Under the pieces are notes generated by a model. The model was given only the letters and a program-made list of their open reading frames with translations. It made no database searches and was not told where the DNA came from. From Aurantibacter_A sp039941195 (GTDB taxonomy: Bacteria > Bacteroidota > Bacteroidia > Flavobacteriales > Flavobacteriaceae): 64,000 nt of DNA. Positions 61,565-64,000 of the stretch are shown piece after piece. The stretch is from contig NZ_JBDVFA010000007.1 in assembly GCF_039941195.1 (NCBI RefSeq), positions 42,976 through 106,975 of the forward strand, given 5' to 3'. Position 1 is the stretch's first letter. Each line of letters opens with the position of its first letter. A program made the position numbers and the translations under genes.

Positions 61565-62128
61565 TTAGTGGCTTGTGCAACGGTTACCATTGTTGTGTGT
61601 AGTTTTTGTTTCCAATGGAATATCTGAGAATTCTACTTCTGTTAGGTGAGTGTAAGCGGTATTAATATGTGAGGTTATCCAGCCAATCTTGAAATTATTT
61701 TTTTTCATAAATTCTTTTTTGCTTTTGTTAGTTAACCTATGCCATGATAAATTGTAGTTTAAAACAACGGCGAGACTAGAATTTTCAGATGCTAACCAGT
61801 TTAGTTTTTTTATTCCTTTTCCTCTGAATGCCTTATGTTTTAACCCAACTACATATTTGTTTGCCAAAATAGGTTTATTCTCAAAATCTAGTAATATAAT
61901 ATTGATTGACTTAAGATATTTTGCTTCAGCTAATTTGGCAACATCATGACTAACTTTTTTAGCATACTTGGCGCTCCATTTATCAGTATTTTTGGAAATA
62001 TTTATTAAATCATTTTTAAAACCCACGAAAGACTTTTCCAGATTTATATTTTCCTTAATAGAACTAGATTGAGCATAGTTGTTATAGGATATTATGCCCA
62101 TTATAATTATTACTATATAATGTTTCAT
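61565..62128 (-). CDS. secreted 187-aa protein of unknown function
   Basis: The N-terminus is a signal peptide (HYIVIIIMGIISYNNYAQ). The mature part is Lys/Asn-rich with alternating helices and strands (WSAKYAKKVSHDVAKLAEAKYLKSINIILLDF, LAVVLNYNLSWHRL, FKIGWITSHINTAYTHLTEVEFSDIPLE) and ends HNNGNRCTSH, a Cys/His-rich tail. I do not recognise the family. It follows the desaturase-type gene by 17 bp and is followed by a terminator, so it is the last gene of a three-gene operon begun by a SigZ-like factor. Confidence 0.7.
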   Translation of the reverse strand: MKHYIVIIIMGIISYNNYAQSSSIKENINLEKSFVGFKNDLINISKNTDKWSAKYAKKVSHDVAKLAEAKYLKSINIILLDFENKPILANKYVVGLKHKAFRGKGIKKLNWLASENSSLAVVLNYNLSWHRLTNKSKKEFMKKNNFKIGWITSHINTAYTHLTEVEFSDIPLETKTTHNNGNRCTSH

Positions 62129-62145
62129 TTTATAAATTTTTAGTT

Positions 62146-63045
62146 TTACTTACAGCAATCCTTTGAAGCTGTTATTGGAAATAGTAGTTGCTTAAAATAT
62201 GCGGTAGTTTTCGGGTAATTAGTGGTGCTATTTTCTATAACTCCGACTTCTTCAACTGCACCTTTTCTATTGTAATACGTGCCAAATACCAAATCCCAAA
62301 AGGGAAAAATGTTGCCGAAATTTTTTGCCTCTTCCATTTTCATGCTGTGATGAAAATGATGTAATTGGGGTGTTACAACCAAGTAGTCTAAAAAACTTTT
62401 TTTTGATTGAATGTTTGCGTGTGAGATGTAAGCAATAACTACATGTGTAACTCCTACCAAAAAAATAATTTCTAGGCTAAATCCTAGTAATAATATAGGT
62501 GTCATTTTCAAAAAGGTATTTAAGAAAATATTGATTGGGTGAATCCAATTTGTTTTGAACCAATTTAAGCTTGTTGGTAAATGATGAATGGAATGAATTT
62601 TCCATAAAAGAATACTTAAATACGAATTGGTGTTGCCTTTGTGACTAATTCTATGATAAAAATATGGAAGAAGTTCTCCAGCCAGATTTGCAATAATATA
62701 TACTGTAAAAAACGGTATAGAATCCCATAAATTAGATGTTGTAAAGAAGTTTTTCTGAATATAGACAACGAATGATAGTGCAAGCGTTTTTCCTAATGCA
62801 TCAAATATGGCTGTCGAAAAAATGAAATGTTTAATATCTGTCCAAAAGGTTTGTTTATTTACTTTCCAATCTTGTTTTAAAGGAATAATTCGTTCTAAAA
62901 TAAGAATATAGAATAATGTAAATAAGAAAATAGAGTAGGCTGCGATTTCAAAATTCCAGTTATTTAGAAGAGTTAAATAACTAAAAATGCCCATTGAGAT
63001 TAATAAAAATGGTACAACTACCGAGGGTGCAATTTTATGTTTCAT
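62146..63045 (-). CDS. fatty acid hydroxylase / sterol desaturase superfamily protein
   Basis: The 299-aa multi-span membrane protein has the superfamily histidine boxes: FYHRISHKG, KIHSIHHLP and QLHHFHHSMKM, with HANIQSK before the last. Several hydrophobic segments flank them. Such di-iron enzymes hydroxylate or desaturate lipids in the membrane; the substrate is unknown. It lies between the SigZ-like gene (49 bp upstream) and a secreted protein gene. Confidence 0.9.
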   Translation of the reverse strand: MKHKIAPSVVVPFLLISMGIFSYLTLLNNWNFEIAAYSIFLFTLFYILILERIIPLKQDWKVNKQTFWTDIKHFIFSTAIFDALGKTLALSFVVYIQKNFFTTSNLWDSIPFFTVYIIANLAGELLPYFYHRISHKGNTNSYLSILLWKIHSIHHLPTSLNWFKTNWIHPINIFLNTFLKMTPILLLGFSLEIIFLVGVTHVVIAYISHANIQSKKSFLDYLVVTPQLHHFHHSMKMEEAKNFGNIFPFWDLVFGTYYNRKGAVEEVGVIENSTTNYPKTTAYFKQLLFPITASKDCCK

Positions 63046-63094
63046 TTATTTACTTTCTCTTGTAGTCGTAAGATGAAAGTAAAAAGATGCAGGA

Positions 63095-63670
63095 TTATGG
63101 CAATAAATTCATTCTTTCCATTTCTGTTTTTAATTCTTGCGGAAGCTCGCAACTGGTTTTTAACTGAAAGTCAGACACTTGACCTCTATTGTTGTAAGAT
63201 ATATCAATGCAGTCACTAACTAATTCTTTTAGTTTTTTTCTACCTCTTTGTATTCTTGATTTTGTCGCAGTTAAACTCAAATTAAGTATTTCGGCAATCT
63301 CCTGCTGCGGTTTTTGCTCAATATCACTCATGTAAAGAGGGGTGCTATATTTTTCAGGTAGATATGTTTGAATAACAAAGCCTGATAAATCACAAACACA
63401 AGCACTTGATTCAATATTATTTTCAGGTTGATTTATTAGTAATTCAGAATGTTTATTATTTTTTCTATAATAATCTGCAATCGTATTTCTAGCTACTTGA
63501 AAAAGCCAAGTTTTATAGTTCTTAATTTCTGTTTTTCGTTTTAGATTGTCAACTAGTTTTATGCTAACTTCTTGCAAAATATCTTCTGCAATATGTTCAT
63601 TATTAATTTTAGTTTTAATAAAATTTATTAGATAACTTTTATGTTTATTCCAGATAATGTTAAATGTCAT
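63095..63670 (-). CDS. SigZ-like ECF sigma factor
   Basis: The 191-aa protein has region 2 (NEHIAEDILQEVSIKLVDNLKRKTEIKNYKTWLFQVARNTIADYYRK) and region 4 (EQKPQQEIAEILNLSLTATKSRIQRGRKKLKELV). The tail DCIDISYNNRGQVSDF aligns residue for residue with the tail of the other SigZ-like factor in the window. An unusual insert with two cysteines (SACVCDLSGF) lies between the regions. It heads an operon with a desaturase-type enzyme and a secreted protein. Confidence 0.9.
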   Translation of the reverse strand: MTFNIIWNKHKSYLINFIKTKINNEHIAEDILQEVSIKLVDNLKRKTEIKNYKTWLFQVARNTIADYYRKNNKHSELLINQPENNIESSACVCDLSGFVIQTYLPEKYSTPLYMSDIEQKPQQEIAEILNLSLTATKSRIQRGRKKLKELVSDCIDISYNNRGQVSDFQLKTSCELPQELKTEMERMNLLP

Positions 63671-64000
63671 TATTTTTTTTTCAAAATTTTACACAACGCA
63701 GCGCTATGGGCAGTTGGTCTTTTTTTTATGGAAATATAGTAAAATCCAACAACGATGTAACGGGAATAGTACTAATTATGAATTTGGATCCCGATTTCAT
63801 TGTTTATCAAGTAGCCCCGTTTTTTTTACGGGGCGTGACTTGTGGATTTTGCGCCCGCCTGAACGGAACGGGCAGGGTATTGAGAATAAAAAAACGACAA
63901 CCGTCCCGAAGCTTCGGGAGCATACCCGCCAGAATAACTTGTCGGGCTGGTTGCGACTTGATATGTTAGTGCCTCCGACGAGCGCAGGGAGAGGAAGGCA
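63671..64000. other. gene-free end region with GC-rich palindromes
   Basis: No gene was recognised here. The sequence holds GCCCCGT / ACGGGGC with a T7 loop (63814-63834), GCCCG...CGGGC (63853-63873, related to 57436) and the perfect 16-bp palindrome TCCCGAAGCTTCGGGA (63904-63919). It is clearly richer in G and C than the genes. This may be repeat material or the border of an element continuing beyond the window. Confidence 0.5.

Noticed and set aside
63664..63969. 101-aa plus-strand frame at the window end
   Set aside because: It reads through several GC-rich hairpins (Arg/Cys-rich, no domain), as expected for repeat DNA.
63671..64000. Integron attC site or tRNA at the window end
   Set aside because: The hairpins do not show the GTTRRRY/RYYYAAC ends of attC or a cloverleaf with CCA-ready acceptor; no further assignment made.
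1..64000. CRISPR array, rRNA, tRNA, IS element or phage genes
   Set aside because: No evenly spaced short direct repeats, no conserved rRNA or tRNA sequence, and no transposase or phage structural protein was recognised anywhere in the window.

Overview
The window is AT-rich bacterial DNA that reads as Bacteroidota, most likely a marine member of the Flavobacteriaceae. The signs are two giant secreted proteins with type IX secretion (T9SS) C-terminal domains, Bacteroidota-style promoter elements (TAnnTTTG, usually TATCTTTG) ahead of several genes, a sensor kinase with propeller plus Y_Y_Y domains, a TamB gene fused by a 1-bp overlap to a lipoprotein TamA homologue (TamL), and SigZ-like ECF sigma factors. 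This taxonomy is inferred from protein families; no rRNA or tRNA gene was found.

Region 1 (1-19.8 kb) is an exopolysaccharide export locus. It holds the 3' part of a CapD/FlaA1-type nucleotide-sugar dehydratase, a Wza-like outer-membrane lipoprotein, a Wzc-like tyrosine autokinase, two paralogous secreted giants (about 2,220 and 2,456 aa) and a convergent PHP-type tyrosine phosphatase. The giants share one layout: sugar-dehydrogenase-like propeller, PKD, CBM6-like, malectin, VCBS/FG-GAP, alternating PKD/REJ-like and malectin modules, then a T9SS sorting domain. They may be matrix or cell-surface partners of the exported polysaccharide.

Region 2 (19.9-34.2 kb) is mostly housekeeping and signalling: the pta-ackA acetate pathway, an ArsC-fold protein without its cysteines, a class IV aminotransferase, a two-component pair with a palindromic site between the genes, a Tat-exported Gfo/Idh/MocA oxidoreductase with an SGNH-like DUF4886 protein, topoisomerase IB, a short hibernation factor and a VOC protein. 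Region 3 (34.4-49.1 kb) is envelope and stress related: two AsmA/DUF748-like proteins, a lipoprotein, a single-domain response regulator, tamB-tamL, a BLUF photoreceptor, a YciF-like ferritin-fold protein and a Cu/Zn superoxide dismutase.

Region 4 (49.1-64 kb) is accessory: small regulated units, several with readable operators. They are a DUF2867 gene divergent from a TetR gene, with a downstream membrane gene broken by a nonsense codon; an ECF sigma/membrane-partner pair with a two-site promoter signature (TAAAAAGTGTGATT, N15, CGAATAA) also found ahead of a neighbouring membrane gene; divergent DoxX/HxlR; SigZ-PhzF; a 2.1-kb SDR/cupredoxin-like/Crp block flanked by 55-bp direct repeats; a TetR-HAD-DoxX-SDR operon with matching operators at two promoters; and a SigZ-desaturase-secreted protein operon. 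GC-rich palindromes appear only from 57.4 kb to the end.

The most promising unexplained items are the ECF promoter pair, the repeat-flanked block, the paired operators, the giant surface proteins with their shared leader motif, and the ATGA-coupled gene with a premature stop.
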